64,000 nucleotides of DNA, from NCBI GenBank assembly GCA_020055645.1, contig CM034547.1, positions 27,900,513 to 27,964,512 on the forward strand, given 5' to 3'. Shown here piece by piece: positions 37,401-49,927 of this stretch. Every line of letters begins with the position of its first letter. Position 1 is the stretch's first letter. The position numbers and the translations under genes are program-made. The DNA is from Tomocerus qinae. Lineage: Eukaryota > Arthropoda > Collembola > Entomobryomorpha > Tomoceridae. The notes below the pieces were generated by a model. The model saw only the letters and a list, made by a program, of their open reading frames with translations. It searched no databases and was not told the DNA's origin.

Positions 37401-38279
37401 AAGGAAAGGCTTCAGGATGATTCGCAGCAGATTATTGTTTTATTATAATTCAGTTGTAATAAATTGTAACTGAAATAAATACATTACGATTTAATTTTCT
37501 GTCAATAGCATTCAAAAGAGTTTACTACCGGATGCATTTTAATGACATCAACGTGTACACTGGGGAAGATAAAACTACAAGATCTAGCAAAAAAAATAAA
37601 AAAGGTAAACAAAATATTTCTGCCATCTCCAACTATACAATAATTAAGGAAACTGATAATAGCAATTATTACAATATGGTTTTTATGAGCATTATAATGA
37701 TATAAATTAAATTAAATAACTTAAGTAATAGTTAATGGGGTACATGTACTTGTACTAGTTAGTACAAAAAGTCGTGTCACGTGTGGTCACAAAATCACAA
37801 TACAGTTAACAATCACCCCCTTAAGCCCCAGTAAAGGTAAAATTGTATATTTAAAGTCACGCACCAAATACAATTCCCTTTGCAGTCACAGAGGTGGTGG
37901 TTTTCAATTGGCAATTATAATATTACCAATATAAAAAATTACTAAATGTTGATTACCGTTTTTATCTAAAAAAAAAGGTAAAAAAGAAGCTGAGGCAGAG
38001 GGACCAATTGTGGACCGTGAATGCAAGGAATGTGGCCACAAACAAATGAGCTATGCCACTTTGCAACTTAGATCAGCAGACGAAGGGCAAACAGTTTTTT
38101 ATACCTGTGTGAAGTGCAAGTAAGAACTATTTAGACGAACTTAAATATGTTGACATTAGCAATTACAACAAAACATTGGAAATATCACTAGGCATGGTAG
38201 GTATAGGTGTATTTGTTCTACGTTCCTTAACTATTATTTATTAATATTTTTCAGGTTCAAGGAAACTGAAAATTCTTAA
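34499..38279 (+). CDS. POLR1H: RNA polymerase I subunit RPA12 (A12.2), 4 exons
   Basis: Small Pol I subunit needed for transcript cleavage and proofreading in the nucleolus. Coding exons 34499-34634, 37521-37604, 37978-38119 and 38255-38279 total 387 nt (128 aa), the usual size. The N-terminal zinc ribbon has FCPSCG and CSVCHCDIG. The C-terminal TFIIS-like ribbon has [20 protein letters not shown] followed by [14 protein letters not shown], with the acidic hairpin DE that acts in RNA cleavage, and ends KETENS. For exon 2 the acceptor at 37519-37520 was preferred over the AG two bases earlier, because it gives the frame [17 protein letters not shown], which resembles the family linker. The gene is convergent with RBM18. 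Intron 1 is 2.9 kb and filled with foldback elements. Confidence 0.95.
34650..35993. mobile_element. Composite foldback element in POLR1H intron 1
   Basis: The outermost inverted repeat is GTTTCCCACAATT (34650-34662) with its complement at 35981-35993. A second pair, TTGGTGACCGG and its complement, lies at 34661 and 35915-35925. Inside are nested inverted pairs: 34671-34730 with about 34980-35030, 35007-35200 with 35733-35905, and 35212-35300 with 35388-35474. The 35007 and 35733 arms contain arrays of the 9-mer GTTGCCGGT. No transposase. Confidence 0.7.
36018..36186. repeat. Dispersed repeat copy 1, GCAGTACCGTATT type
   Basis: Begins GCAGTACCGTATTTA, includes TTTTTCTTGGATTT and ends in a C-rich CCCCCAATGC stretch with AGCCTT. 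It matches 37147-37383 with many differences. Confidence 0.55.
36696..36875. mobile_element. 180-bp MITE with CTTAAGACCC ends
   Basis: Inverted repeats of about 42 bp: the left starts CTTAAGACCCCAGATAAAG and includes TGTCACTTCCTTTTCACTTC; the right arm is the complement, with small differences near the end. No coding sequence. Confidence 0.75.
37147..37383. repeat. Dispersed repeat copy 2, GCAGTACCGTATT type
   Basis: Same order of motifs as copy 1 (GCAGTACCGTATTTAGAAG, TTTTTCTTGGATTTCGG, CCCCCAATGCCCCCC, AATACGGCCTT). The CCGTATT start and AATACGG end form short inverted termini, suggesting a DNA-transposon relic. Confidence 0.6.
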
Positions 38280-38296
38280 ACGGCAACATTTTCACT

Positions 38297-39419
38297 TCAT
38301 CTTCTAGAGACATTTCTGCCATATGGTTTTGCTCTGTACTTGTCTGAATTGTTATATCTTTGATGACGATAGCCGAATTGACTCTTTGTGTTGCTATTAC
38401 TATTACTACTACTGTTACTGTACGAAGAACTTCGAGTTGACATCATGGCATTTGTGCCTTTTTTACTTAATCCGGGACCAGCAAGGTTAAATGTAGATCC
38501 TTCGGTGTCTTTTTCCATTGATCGTAATTTAGCTTCTATTGCACTTATTGTCTTTTCCTTGTTTTGCGGCGTCTCGACTTCAGGTTTCATTCCTAAAGCT
38601 GGCAATTTACTCTTGAGTTTTTCGTCATCGTCCTAAAAATAAAATATTTCAACATTTAATAACTGTACAAATATGTGAAATTGAAGACTTAAATTATTAA
38701 ATTCATTTGCTGATTCTTACTGTATAATTTTGAGTTTCCTGATGAGCCCATCGCACCGCGACAAACTTTTCCAAAATTCTCTTTCCGTTTAACCCATTAA
38801 GACACTTATTAGCAGATTCAGCTGTTTTATACGTAACAAAGGCGTAACCTCTAGGTAGACCTGCATTTGGCCCAGACCGATGGAAGAGGAAGTCGAAATT
38901 ATCGATAAGACCGTAACGTTGCACCAATTTTAAAAGGTGAAACCCATATATCACAGAAACAATTGACCATTACTAAATATTTAATGCAAAAATTAAAATA
39001 AATTCGTAAAACCAACCTTAGCCATTTAGTTGTTAGTACTTTTTAGGAACATTGCCAGGACCAGTGCAGGGCAAAATAATTTTTAAATATAACGTGTAAA
39101 TATTAAATAAACATTTAATCAGATCACGATTATTGGATCCCATCACCTGCCTGTGCTCTGACAATGTCTATTTATGATTTATACTTACGTTCAATTTTTT
39201 TGCGGCTTTAGGTAGATCTTATGCAGATAATAATAGGTTGTAGGTAATATTTATGTTAGTAATATGTTTTACTTACTCTGTTAATTTTGGGTCTAAATTT
39301 CCAATCCATAATCTCAATTCTTTCGATTTATCTTCTTCTTTCACTTCGGTACTTTGGTTGGGGATAGTTGAAGATGCACAGGGATAAGATAATGCTGATG
39401 ACGTGCTAGCAGAGTTCAT
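38297..39419 (-). CDS. RBM18: RNA-binding protein 18, 3 exons
   Basis: Small single-RRM protein. Coding exons in transcript order: 39419-39277, 38943-38721 and 38632-38297, total 702 nt (233 aa). The RRM spans exons 1-2: RLWIGNLDPKLTE, then FHLLKLVQRYGLIDNFDFLF, GLPRGYAFVTYKT (RNP1-like) and FVAVRWAH. This follows human RBM18 closely. The tail contains KTISAIEAKLRSME, a conserved helix of the family, and a Ser/Asn-rich run. The exon 2 acceptor that keeps frame and homology is GG, not AG (at 38945-38944); no AG nearby gives an open, in-phase exon. The stop lies 17 bp from the POLR1H stop on the other strand, so the two 3' UTRs must overlap. Confidence 0.92.
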
Positions 39420-40111
39420 TTTCGGTGATTTGATAATCTGGAATAAAAACACAATCACAAAATATTAATTTGGAATTTGTTAGACATTAGAGTAGACCTT
39501 TAAATTATTAAACAAACAAATTCAACATCAAACGGAAAATATTTTTATGCCTGCCCATTACCTCTTTGCTTAATGAGCAAGTTAACCAGCAGAAGAGTAA
39601 TAAAATTTATTAAGTCCAGAAAAACTTAATGTTATAAAATAAATCGTTAGAGATTACTTATTTGGTTAGTAATAGTGTAGACAGTAGAGAAATGTAAATA
39701 TGAAATAGGGAGAAATTCAGTATTCAATCTAAAATATCGATTTTTGGATAGCCTGGGCCACTAACCGTGTAAAATAATTTTGTTTTGATATTTAACTAAC
39801 TTTGCTTATTTGAAACTGCGACTGTTAAAAGAGTAATTTTTTGGACTAAAAATTGTCAACTTGAGACAGCTGAGGTTTATTATTGTTATTACAGTATATG
39901 TGATTGTGATTGGTTGTTATATGCTAGTTTCACTGTCACAAGCCAACACATAACAAATAGAACTATTTTAGCAGTATGTTTAGGTGACAATAGATGGAAC
40001 TAGAACATCCAACTGTAGTTGTAGTTGTACTTATCACCAATTTGCTTTCTTTTTTACTCATCCCGACATTTATGCCGACTTTTCCGATATCCGACCGAGG
40101 CAGTCAATGAC
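39420..40111. other. Upstream region of RBM18
   Basis: AT-rich, no coding sequence recognised. Its left part should contain the RBM18 5' UTR and promoter. No repeat recognised. Confidence 0.4.
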
Positions 40112-40316
40112 CAGTGTTCAGTGACCGCTGACCGGCCATTTTAACCAGCCAGCCGGCCGGCTAAAATGGCTAGCCGGCTGGCCAAAAATCTTGTTAGTCG
40201 GCTAAAATCGAACTATAGGGTTTGGAGACCGGCCATTTTAGCCAGCCGGTTATGGCTGGCTAATATAACTAGCCGGCTGGTCAAAAAGCTTTTTAGCCTG
40301 CTAAAATGGAACACTG
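40112..40316. mobile_element. hAT-type MITE, 205 bp, with perfect 8-bp target duplication
   Basis: The ends are CAGTGTTC and GAACACTG, flanked by identical 8-mers TCAATGAC at 40104-40111 and 40317-40324, as hAT transposases produce. The inside is GC-rich and self-complementary (CCGGCCATTTTA, GCTAGCCGGCTGGC), with two diverged head-to-tail halves of about 100 bp. Confidence 0.9.
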
Positions 40317-40572
40317 TCAATGACATGACTACTATAGTCATAGTTATGACTATGACCTTGACCTACTATGACTTTATGACTTCCTACTTTCTAGGACGAG
40401 TAGGAGTGTAGGAGGAGGAGTGAGTAGATCTCATGGATCATATGGATGGTAATGACGTATTATTTTGTCTGGTTATTGATTATCGTCATCATCTTTGAAA
40501 CTTAGAAAAATAGGTACTATACTACTACTACCAGTACTACTACTATTGCTACAGTACTACACTAGTACTATA

Positions 40573-40690
40573 GCAATACATCGAGTTCATGCCAAATTCC
40601 GCTAGATATCTCGACGGAGGGGTGCGCCCCCTCCGAAGGGGCGATAAAGGCTCGAAGGCCCTTACGGCCCATTACGATTTGGTCGCATCC
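40573..40690 (+). repeat. Dispersed repeat fragment (also at 32003)
   Basis: Contains GAGTTCATGCCAAATTCCG and CTCGACGGAGGGGTG, shared with the minus strand at 32003-32060, followed by an extra GCCCCCTCCGAAGGGG hairpin-like segment. Class unknown. Confidence 0.5.
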
Positions 40691-41284
40691 CCTGTTTATG
40701 GAAGTGGGTAAATTTGGTTCTATTCATCGCAAAATACTAACACCTCTTTAGAGAGACACGACGTTTTAAACAACTTTGGTCATATTCGATGATGGGTACC
40801 TCACACCCCCTGTCTGGGGAAGTGGGTAATTTTCGTTCTATACATCGTAAAAATTCGCTCATTCGAAGCAAGACAGCCTATTACACAATTTTTCGACTTG
40901 TATTGTAACCACTTCTTTTGGTTTCTATCCACTTCTTTCGACTTCTTACTACATTTTCGACCTTTGACCTGTGAACCTTTTATTGCCTACATTCTGTGTT
41001 ACCTGAAACTACAAAACCTAAAAAGGTACTTAAGCATTCTAGTTATAGGAACGTATAGGCACCTCCTCGCCTCCTCGGAGTCTCCTCACTCCTGTTCTGA
41101 CTGACCATGCTATGGATCAAAGGACATTGCATAATATTATTATACTAGCTGGTTAGCCCGTCCTACGACAGGACTCTGTTTCACATAAAGCAAAATTAAA
41201 GATTCAAAACTAATCCCAAGCTCAAGTGCCCTGATATTTCATACCACAGTTTCCTATACAACCTCGGCCAATTCATAATCATTT
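40691..41284. other. Gene-free stretch
   Basis: No coding sequence recognised. A diverged pair of segments around TCATCGCAAAA and TACATCGTAAAA (near 40720 and 40840) suggests old repeat material. Confidence 0.35.
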
Positions 41285-42178
41285 AGTAGTCTCCACCTAC
41301 CCGCCCCCTCCCAAATAACAACTTTTTCACCGACATGAAAACTCCACCACCCAGCCCCTTCCAAAATAACATTTGTTTCATCGATATGAAACCTCCATCT
41401 CCCAGCCCCTTCCCAAATAACAATTGTTTCAGCGACATTTAGTCTTCACCTTTCCACCCCCTCCCAAATGATAATTTTTCCATCGACATGTAGTCTCTAC
41501 CTCGTAACCCCTTCCCAATTAAAAAAAATTTTGTCCACGCCGCTACCCAAATAACATCATTGTTACATCGACATGTAGTCTCCACCTTCCCGTCTCCTCC
41601 CAAATAACAACTTTATCACCGACATGTAACCTCCACCTACCCGTCCCTTCCCAAATAACAATTAATTCAACGACATGTAGTCACCATCACCCCGCCCCCA
41701 AATAACAACTTTTTTACCGACATGTAGCCTCCACGCCCCCCCAAATAACAAATTTTCATCAACTTGTATTCTCCAACTCCCCGCCCCTTCACAAACAGCA
41801 TAATTATTTCATCATATAGTTTCAACCTCCCCGCCCCTTCCCAAATCACGTAATTATTTCATCAACATGTAGTCTCCAACTCCAAGCAGGTATCGATAAT
41901 TTTGGTAAAGCGGGGGACGCGACCAAAGTAATGTAATTTTTTTCCAAAGATGGCTAAAAATTGAAAAAAAATTATTTTACAATACTTTTGTGTCGCCCTC
42001 GCTTGACCAAATTTCTGGATACTCTTTCCGGAAATATAATATATTGTTTTCATTGACATGTAGTAACCACCTTCTCGCTTCCTCCCCAAATAAAATATGC
42101 TTTTCACGTCATGAAGGTTCCACTTCCCCGCCTCCTCCCCTTTCCTAACAAAATTACATGTAGTCCCCACTTGTTGCC
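41285..42178. repeat. Degenerate 51-bp tandem repeat
   Basis: The unit is roughly CGACATGTAGTCTCCACCT, CCCCGCCCCTTCCCAAATA, ACAATTTTTTCAT. Two adjacent good units (from about 41330) are each exactly 51 bp. Copies diverge and are interrupted at about 41888-42040 by an unrelated segment. The array directly abuts the 21-bp minisatellite. Confidence 0.8.
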
Positions 42179-42186
42179 CCACATGT

Positions 42187-43497
42187 TGCTCTAATAGGGA
42201 TTCAACATGCTCTAATAGGGATTCAACATGCTCTAATAGGGATTCAACATGCTCTAATAGGGATTCAACATGCTCTAATAGGGATTCAACATGCTCTAAT
42301 AGGGATTCAACATGCTCTAATAGGGATTCAACATGCTCTAATAGGGATTCAACATGCTCTAATAGGGATTCAACATGCTCTAATAGGGATTCAACATGCT
42401 CTAATAGGGATTCAACATGCTCTAATAGGGATTCAACATGCTCTAATAGGGATTCAACATGCTCTAATAGGGATTCAACATGCTCTAATAGGGATTCAAC
42501 ATGCTCTAATAGGGATTCAACATGCTCTAATAGGGATTCAACATGCTCTAATAGGGATTCAACATGCTCTAATAGGGATTCAACATGCTCTAATAGGGAT
42601 TCAACATGCTCTAATAGGGATTCAACATGCTCTAATAGGGATTCAACATGCTCTAATAGGGATTCAACATGCTCTAATAGGGATTCAACATGCTCTAATA
42701 GGGATTCAACATGCTCTAATAGGGATTCAACATGCTCTAATAGGGATTCAACATGCTCTAATAGGGATTCAACATGCTCTAATAGGGATTCAACATGCTC
42801 TAATAGGGATTCAACATGCTCTAATAGGGATTCAACATGCTCTAATAGGGATTCAACATGCTCTAATAGGGATTCAACATGCTCTAATAGGGATTCAACA
42901 TGCTCTAATAGGGATTCAACATGCTCTAATAGGGATTCAACATGCTCTAATAGGGATTCAACATGCTCTAATAGGGATTCAACATGCTCTAATAGGGATT
43001 CAACATGCTCTAATAGGGATTCAACATGCTCTAATAGGGATTCAACATGCTCTAATAGGGATTCAACATGCTCTAATAGGGATTCAACATGCTCTAATAG
43101 GGATTCAACATGCTCTAATAGGGATTCAACATGCTCTAATAGGGATTCAACATGCTCTAATAGGGATTCAACATGCTCTAATAGGGATTCAACATGCTCT
43201 AATAGGGATTCAACATGCTCTAATAGGGATTCAACATGCTCTAATAGGGATTCAACATGCTCTAATAGGGATTCAACATGCTCTAATAGGGATTCAACAT
43301 GCTCTAATAGGGATTCAACATGCTCTAATAGGGATTCAACATGCTCTAAAAGGGATTCAACATGCTCTAATAGGGATTCAACATGCTCTAATAGGGATTC
43401 AACATGCTCTAATAGGGATTCAACATGCTCTAAAAGGGATTCAACATGCTCTAAAAGGGATTCAACATGCTCTAAAAGGGATTCAACATGCTCTAAC
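42187..43497. repeat. Homogeneous 21-bp minisatellite, about 62 copies
   Basis: The unit ATGCTCTAATAGGGATTCAAC is repeated with essentially no change for over 1.2 kb. The only variant seen, TAAAAGGG for TAATAGGG, appears once near 43348 and then in the last copies (from about 43430). The unit is a multiple of 3, so two plus frames and one minus frame stay open throughout, but none has its own ATG. This is repeat DNA, not a gene. Confidence 0.97.
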
Positions 43498-46400
43498 TAG
43501 GGGCGGACATTAATTAATTAATTTTGACGGTTAATTTTGATGTAAACCAAAGAGTAGAGCTGTAAACGAGCTGCAAAGCGTTTGTATTCAGAATGAAATT
43601 CAGTCATAGAAAGAATTCTGAATTAACCACACAGCTTATAAAAGAAAACTGCATAAAACAATTAACGACAACTCTCTTGCCTGGTACTTTACCAGTACTT
43701 TACTATACCGCTGCTATGCGCTCAACACCCACCTTTACCACCAGCAGTGCCCACTTGTGCCACTTGAGTTCAGATAAGAGCAAAAGTTGAAGTGGACACC
43801 AGGCAAAAAGGCAAAATTAGCACACAATTTGCATAATCCTGTTTTTCATTTACTCAACAGATATATTTTAGAGAAGCGACTTATTGAGTCTCGATTCTGG
43901 ATCCAGTTGCACAAGAACAAATAAAATGCTATTTTCATTATTTATAATGTGCATGCAGCATTAGCATGTAGTCAACATAGCCAACCAACATACTGATAGT
44001 CCGTGAAACCAACATCTTATAAATAGGTATGTCTTGTATGTATAGAACAAGTAGTGCATGTAAAAGTAGTAGTGAGTTTATGAGTTTATAATTTATTGAA
44101 TTCATTTGTATTTTTTAAAATATGTTTTTACATTTAAGTGTAAGACGGTCAGAAGATATTGAAGATATAACGGAAACAAAAACAAATAGATGCATTGACT
44201 TACATATCTACTTACTACATAATAACACATACAGAACACATACTTCGTGCATATAAAATAATACTCATACACAAACAATACATATAGGTTTAACATTTTA
44301 ACACATGTACATGATCCATACGAAATACGAATTAGTTTGTATTATACCTTTTCCATAAGAAACAATCCTTACCTTTACTTTTAGGTATAGTTTGCCATGC
44401 ATTTGATTATATGCACGCACGCATCACTGCTTCACATTCACACAACACAAACAAAACTCAAAAGAGAAAGTCAAAGCAAGAAAACGTAAAAAACAAACTA
44501 TACAGAAGAAAACCATCTGTCCGACAATCAGCAATAGATTATCATCAATATTTTTACGTAATTTTATATATAAATCACACTGTCTGCTCTGTGTTGCCGT
44601 GTAGTATACTTAACTTACCTATATACTTATACTTAACTCACCTACATGTATACTGTATAACATAGTATTGTTTTGCTATTTTCAAATGAATAATTTGCAA
44701 ACACATTGCATTGATCTTACTCATTTGCTAATGACCTAAATTTGAATTCCGTGTCACCCCACTTACTTACACAAGCCAGCTACACCTTAGTTGCGGTTAG
44801 TAAAGTAAAGATAAATACGTCTACTACTGACTACCAAACCAACAACTCAGTATTAGTACAAAATACCGATCTTCTTGTTTAATTGTTAGTCTGATTTAAA
44901 TAAAATCTGTGTTGATGTCTATTTTAAATTGAATTATACCAATACTATTTGTTTAAATATAGATTCAGAGAGAGTAGAACAGAAGATATTTATACACACA
45001 ACGACAGGAGGACACATCGACAATATATAATAATATCAGCACGAGCATTAGGAGTTTGGTTGGGCATTTATTTTTTCAGTGTTCAATATATATATACTTG
45101 GTTTAAGAAACAGTTTGAAAGCGTTTCTTTTAATACTTAGGACATTGAAATATTTAACGAAACTAACGAATTAATATTTGGTGGTCTTCTTGAGTCTTGA
45201 ATCATTATTATATATTATTATTATTATACACTGTGCAGTGCATATACAATACATACACTAAGATACCACAAGATCGCTGCCAAAGAAATTCAATTCATTG
45301 AAAAGTGTGTAACATTGCCATACCGCAGGGCCCTTGAAAAAGTCACTTGAAAAGAAATTGTCAGGGATTGGTCATCGGCTACAATCAAATTATCACTCAA
45401 ATTACTTGGTACGTTGTTTTTTATTATCTCAACATCAAGTAATTAACCTTAAAATATTACTACAAAATATAATTATTATTATTATTATAGTATAGTTTCT
45501 AATTTAAATAAGAAATTCTGGTTAAGAACTGTGATATTATTTATTTAATTTACAATTAATCAGTTGGGAGGGGGGTTAATGCATGAGCAATTGACAGTAT
45601 GTTATTATGTTATTGTAAATGGTGAATATCTCTCTAGTTTTTAACTTAGAGACGTATAAAATGAGAAAAAATTGCCAAAAGGTTGGCAGTGACGTAACAA
45701 ACCTATAAGTCTATTTCTTTTCCTACTACTGACTACCCACCATCCACCTTGTTTAATCATTGCCCCATTATTTCATGGGAAATTTGTTGATACGGTTGAT
45801 CGATTTGAATCTGAATATTGAAGGTATAGTCTTGTATTCACTGTTCGGTCTTCTCTTCGCCCACATTTACTCTAAGTTCAAAGTTTTATTATCGATTGTA
45901 ATTGTATCTTAACCTTCATTTCATAACTTACATATAGGATACAAAACTTTACATACAATACTCATTCATTTTATACATTTACATTTTCACATATTTGCAT
46001 TTAATTGCTATTCAGTTGGGATTCCCTTTTCCCCATTGTAATAGTACGCTGAAAACTGTATGTGTATTGTGTATTCTATTGTGTATTATTTTGCATTCAA
46101 TTCATTTTATCCTCAATTTAAAGAGTTTATCATTTTATATGGGAAAATCTCGTTATCCTATTATAAATTGACTTTCTGGAATGTAGATCTATAATATGTG
46201 TCGTATCTGTGTTAATTGTTTTGAAAATAGTAGAATAAATAATGTAATAATAATGCCAGTATTGTTCAATCAAAGCCTTTTTTATAGGTAAATCAAAGTA
46301 TTACTCGATACTCGTAAATATAAATATGTCGTAAAATAACGTAGATGACATAGACTTTTCGCGGACGCAATTTTTGCCCGACTTTCGACCGAAGTTCGTA

Positions 46401-49400
46401 AAAGCTACAGCTACAGGTTAAGATTAAACTTTGAAATTAAATAATGTTAATACTCCTAATTATTTTGAAATTCAGGAATAGTACTGGGGGCCTAGTATGG
46501 AGATAAAAAGAAAGCGAAGTGAGACTATTCTACATCTACAGGGTGCATCCTGTAGATACACCACCCTGCCTGACCACCACCAGGGTGGTCAGCTTCAGGC
46601 AGAGTGGTGTATAAAGTTTGGTTAATAATGGGGACTTAATGAATTTACTTTTAAAATCATGAGACTAAAATGTCATGTAACTTTCTCCAAAAAATGGGGG
46701 GTTTTCTGTGAGAGAAATCGTCATTTAATGAAATCACGGTATTCAGTCAGCGTATGCTGTAGAATAAAATAATATACTTAAAACAAATACTGACAAATAA
46801 GGATATATCGCTCAGCTCAATGCTTAGACAAAATTACTCCTCTTCCGGATTTTCCCATTGCATTGGTATTGGCGAAGTGACAACCCGATCCCGTGTGTGA
46901 CATTGACATGTATTGCGTTGCCCCATTTTTGAATGATTTGATCCTTTGAATTACTTTTGCAAGATATGAAAAAGACAAATAAATAATCTACTTAGCTTGG
47001 TCTACTAGGGTACATTTTTGACATTATCTCAAAAATAATGAAGGTGTAGAGTTTGTGTGCATTTCATAGCATCTACTATCTACTTCACTTACGTCCATGC
47101 AAAATGTTTTGCTTAATGTTTAAAAACAATGATAAAAATTAAGTTCTACTCTTTTCAAATCTTGAACTGCTATGTGTTCTTCAAAAAAAGTAGATGTACT
47201 TTATTTCATTCACATTTTTTGTACTCTGCAATCTCTTGGTTCGAAGCAGCAGCAAGCCAGTTTTAAATGTTAAATAAATCCTAGCGTTGCGACAAAAATT
47301 AAAACTAAGGTACGGGTAGTGCTTGTGTATTGTACTCAGTAAATTCTGTCGCATGTATACTAGCAAGCATACTAATGCAAGCATACTAATGTATACAAAG
47401 TATACATAATATTGAGATGAGTAAGTAGAAATAGCGGCTCTCATTTATATCGTCTAAGCAATGATTAAAACTATAACTAACTATACTTGATTCTGTATAT
47501 AGAAGTATATAATAAGTGCTAAAAATACTCAATGTGAGAAATAGGAACTACCTACTTTATTAGTACTATACAAGTGAACAAGTCGTTAGGACAGTTATTA
47601 TGGCATATAATCCTTATCATATCATGAATTTCATGATGATACTGTGTACGTCTGCTGCTGTAATTCCAAATTAATACCATTTACCATTAGTGGTTTAATT
47701 TCAGACTCCATGCATCATACATACTCTTTAGTTTGTACGTTTATTATTGTACTATTCATAGTTCCTAGTATTGACTCTATGTCTTTATTACTATAGATAG
47801 CCGATGATAAGGGCCCTATCTGTCTCTCGTTTCTACTTAATAAATCATGAACTTTCTGCTAATGTAATGTTTCAGGTTCACCTAAAGTGTCGTAAGATTA
47901 GGCTCGGTTCGATTCCCTCTGAGTAAGCAAACATATATAACATATACATATTCTTACATGCAAGACCTGCATTTATGATGCATAGGTAGAGAGAGGTAGA
48001 TTGACTGAAGAGTAGCATGCTACTTACTACCCAGTATTTCTACTGCTTTCTCTATGTCCATGTACCTCTCTCTCTCCTTAACCCGCTACTCCTCTCTTTA
48101 TAACATCGCCGTGGGGTTAGTGCTATATGTACTCATAAGAGAGAGAACTAATAAAAGTGTTATTCTTATTCTCTCACAATTTATTGATATTTCCCGTTTT
48201 GTGCTATATACTACCCCACCACACTGTAAATACTTACAAAGCCTAAACATACTTTATAGATTGTACCTTGCATTTTAGCCACTTACACTTATTAGTTAGC
48301 CAGTGTGAGATTTTGTATGTATTTCATATGAGTAGATATTTGATTCTACGAGAAAAGACCCTGGACGGGACGACCCCGCCTTTCTAATACCGTCATTTCA
48401 TTTCATGTGGCTGGCTAGTATGTTGGCCTCATGTGAGCCGTATTGTATGAACGTCATTCCTGAAGTGCAGAACAGCCGTCTTGGCGACCTATCGGCTTTT
48501 TCTCTGCTGATAGCAATCCGTAATCATACAGTAAGCTACTCTCGTCACGTCAGTAAACTCACGACCACAACTCAGTATTCTATACACAGTGCCCTGTAGT
48601 GTGTGCTGTGACAATACAGGGAGTCGTGTTCTAAATGTGTGTTATCTTTCTTTAGTTCATTCATTCATTACTTTCTCTAACCCTAATATTAATAATATTT
48701 ACGCAATGTAATTCCGCACCAGTGAGTCTTGTATATAAACTAGTAGGTAAGTATTTCCAGTCCATTTAAATACTTCAGTTCAGTGAATACAATAAACTTC
48801 TCCCACCAATGTTCATCTATACATTTATATTTAAGTTGTAGTTGTTCTATTTACCTGCAAATATTATACAGATTATTACACTATCGTAACATATTATATA
48901 CCCGGTAACACAGTCAAATGGATAGTACTCAGGGTAATGTAAAATGTAATCGTATATTTGTTTGTCCTACAATCTGCTTTTTCCTCTGTGCTGTGATTTA
49001 ATACCTTATTTATAAGGATTCTGGACATTTTAATTATTTAGTTCTGTAGAAGCAAATGAACGGTTATGCTTTCCACTTCCGTTTTTCACTGTTGTGCTGT
49101 GCCAGTAACTTTCTATGCAAATGCAATGTAGAAGTTATATTTAGTCACACGTTGGTAATAAGTTTCTATGAAGTGAGTGAACTCTTTAAGTAAATACATG
49201 CGTTTTACACTGAACAATAGTTTTTAGTCAAATGTTTATGCATGGAGCATCTTGATCAGTAACAACAGCCTACAACCTATGTGTAACCAAAATCATGTCA
49301 TGCAATTCAAGGAGGTTTAAATTAAGACTATTAAAAATGAAAATAAAGTCCCTACTCGTGTTCAGGAATCTGAATACAAAGTTATTAACCTCATTAGCAT

Positions 49401-49927
49401 TTTGTGACTTGGAAATTGTTTATGGTAGGTTGGTAATTTGCTGAATGAAAGCGGACAATTGTTATTAATAATCACACCCTATTTAATCGGGTGTGTGTTG
49501 TTTTGCGAAAGCTTAAAGGATAAATCTAAAAATATTTTCTACCTGCCGACCGCAGGTACTCGAAAGGCAATTTTGTTACCTGACCGTTGTACAGGGAGTA
49601 AGAAAACCTTAAGTGCCCTTCTTGTGCTTATATTTTTTTGGTAGTACTACTCTGCTTATGCTTGCTTCTCTTTCACACGAAGAAACATTATGCATATAGA
49701 AATAGCTTCAATGTACTGTACACATGTTGGTTGTTCAGTATGAGTATATGTGGTCAGCATATTTTATCGCATGGCCATTGTAACGAACTATACCTTGCAA
49801 ATATATTTAAATATATGATGAATGATGACTGCGTAATCTAAATTGCTTAATCGAAAATTAAATTTGTTGAAAAGCACAATTTCTTCGGGATTTTTTAGCT
49901 TGCTAGCTTGTTCTAGCAAATAAAATA
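43498..49927. other. 6.4-kb stretch without a recognised gene
   Basis: AT-rich on both strands. Open frames are short, rich in F, Y, I and C, and show no family features. A GC-richer hairpin lies at 46540-46615. No clear transposon ends were found. It could be intergenic or a long intron. Confidence 0.4.

Noticed and set aside
37519-37604. Alternative POLR1H exon 2 starting two bases earlier
   Set aside because: It gives a frame ([11 protein letters not shown]) that does not resemble the family linker and does not carry the right phase into exon 3.
41667-42182. Minus-strand open frames in the C-rich repeat
   Set aside because: Explained by the degenerate 51-bp tandem repeat.
42187-43497. 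Possible CRISPR array
   Set aside because: Repeats are contiguous 21-mers with no spacers, and the locus is eukaryotic.
47880-47930. tRNA-like B box (GGTTCGATTCC)
   Set aside because: The flanking bases do not pair as a T arm and no matching A box or acceptor stem is present upstream.
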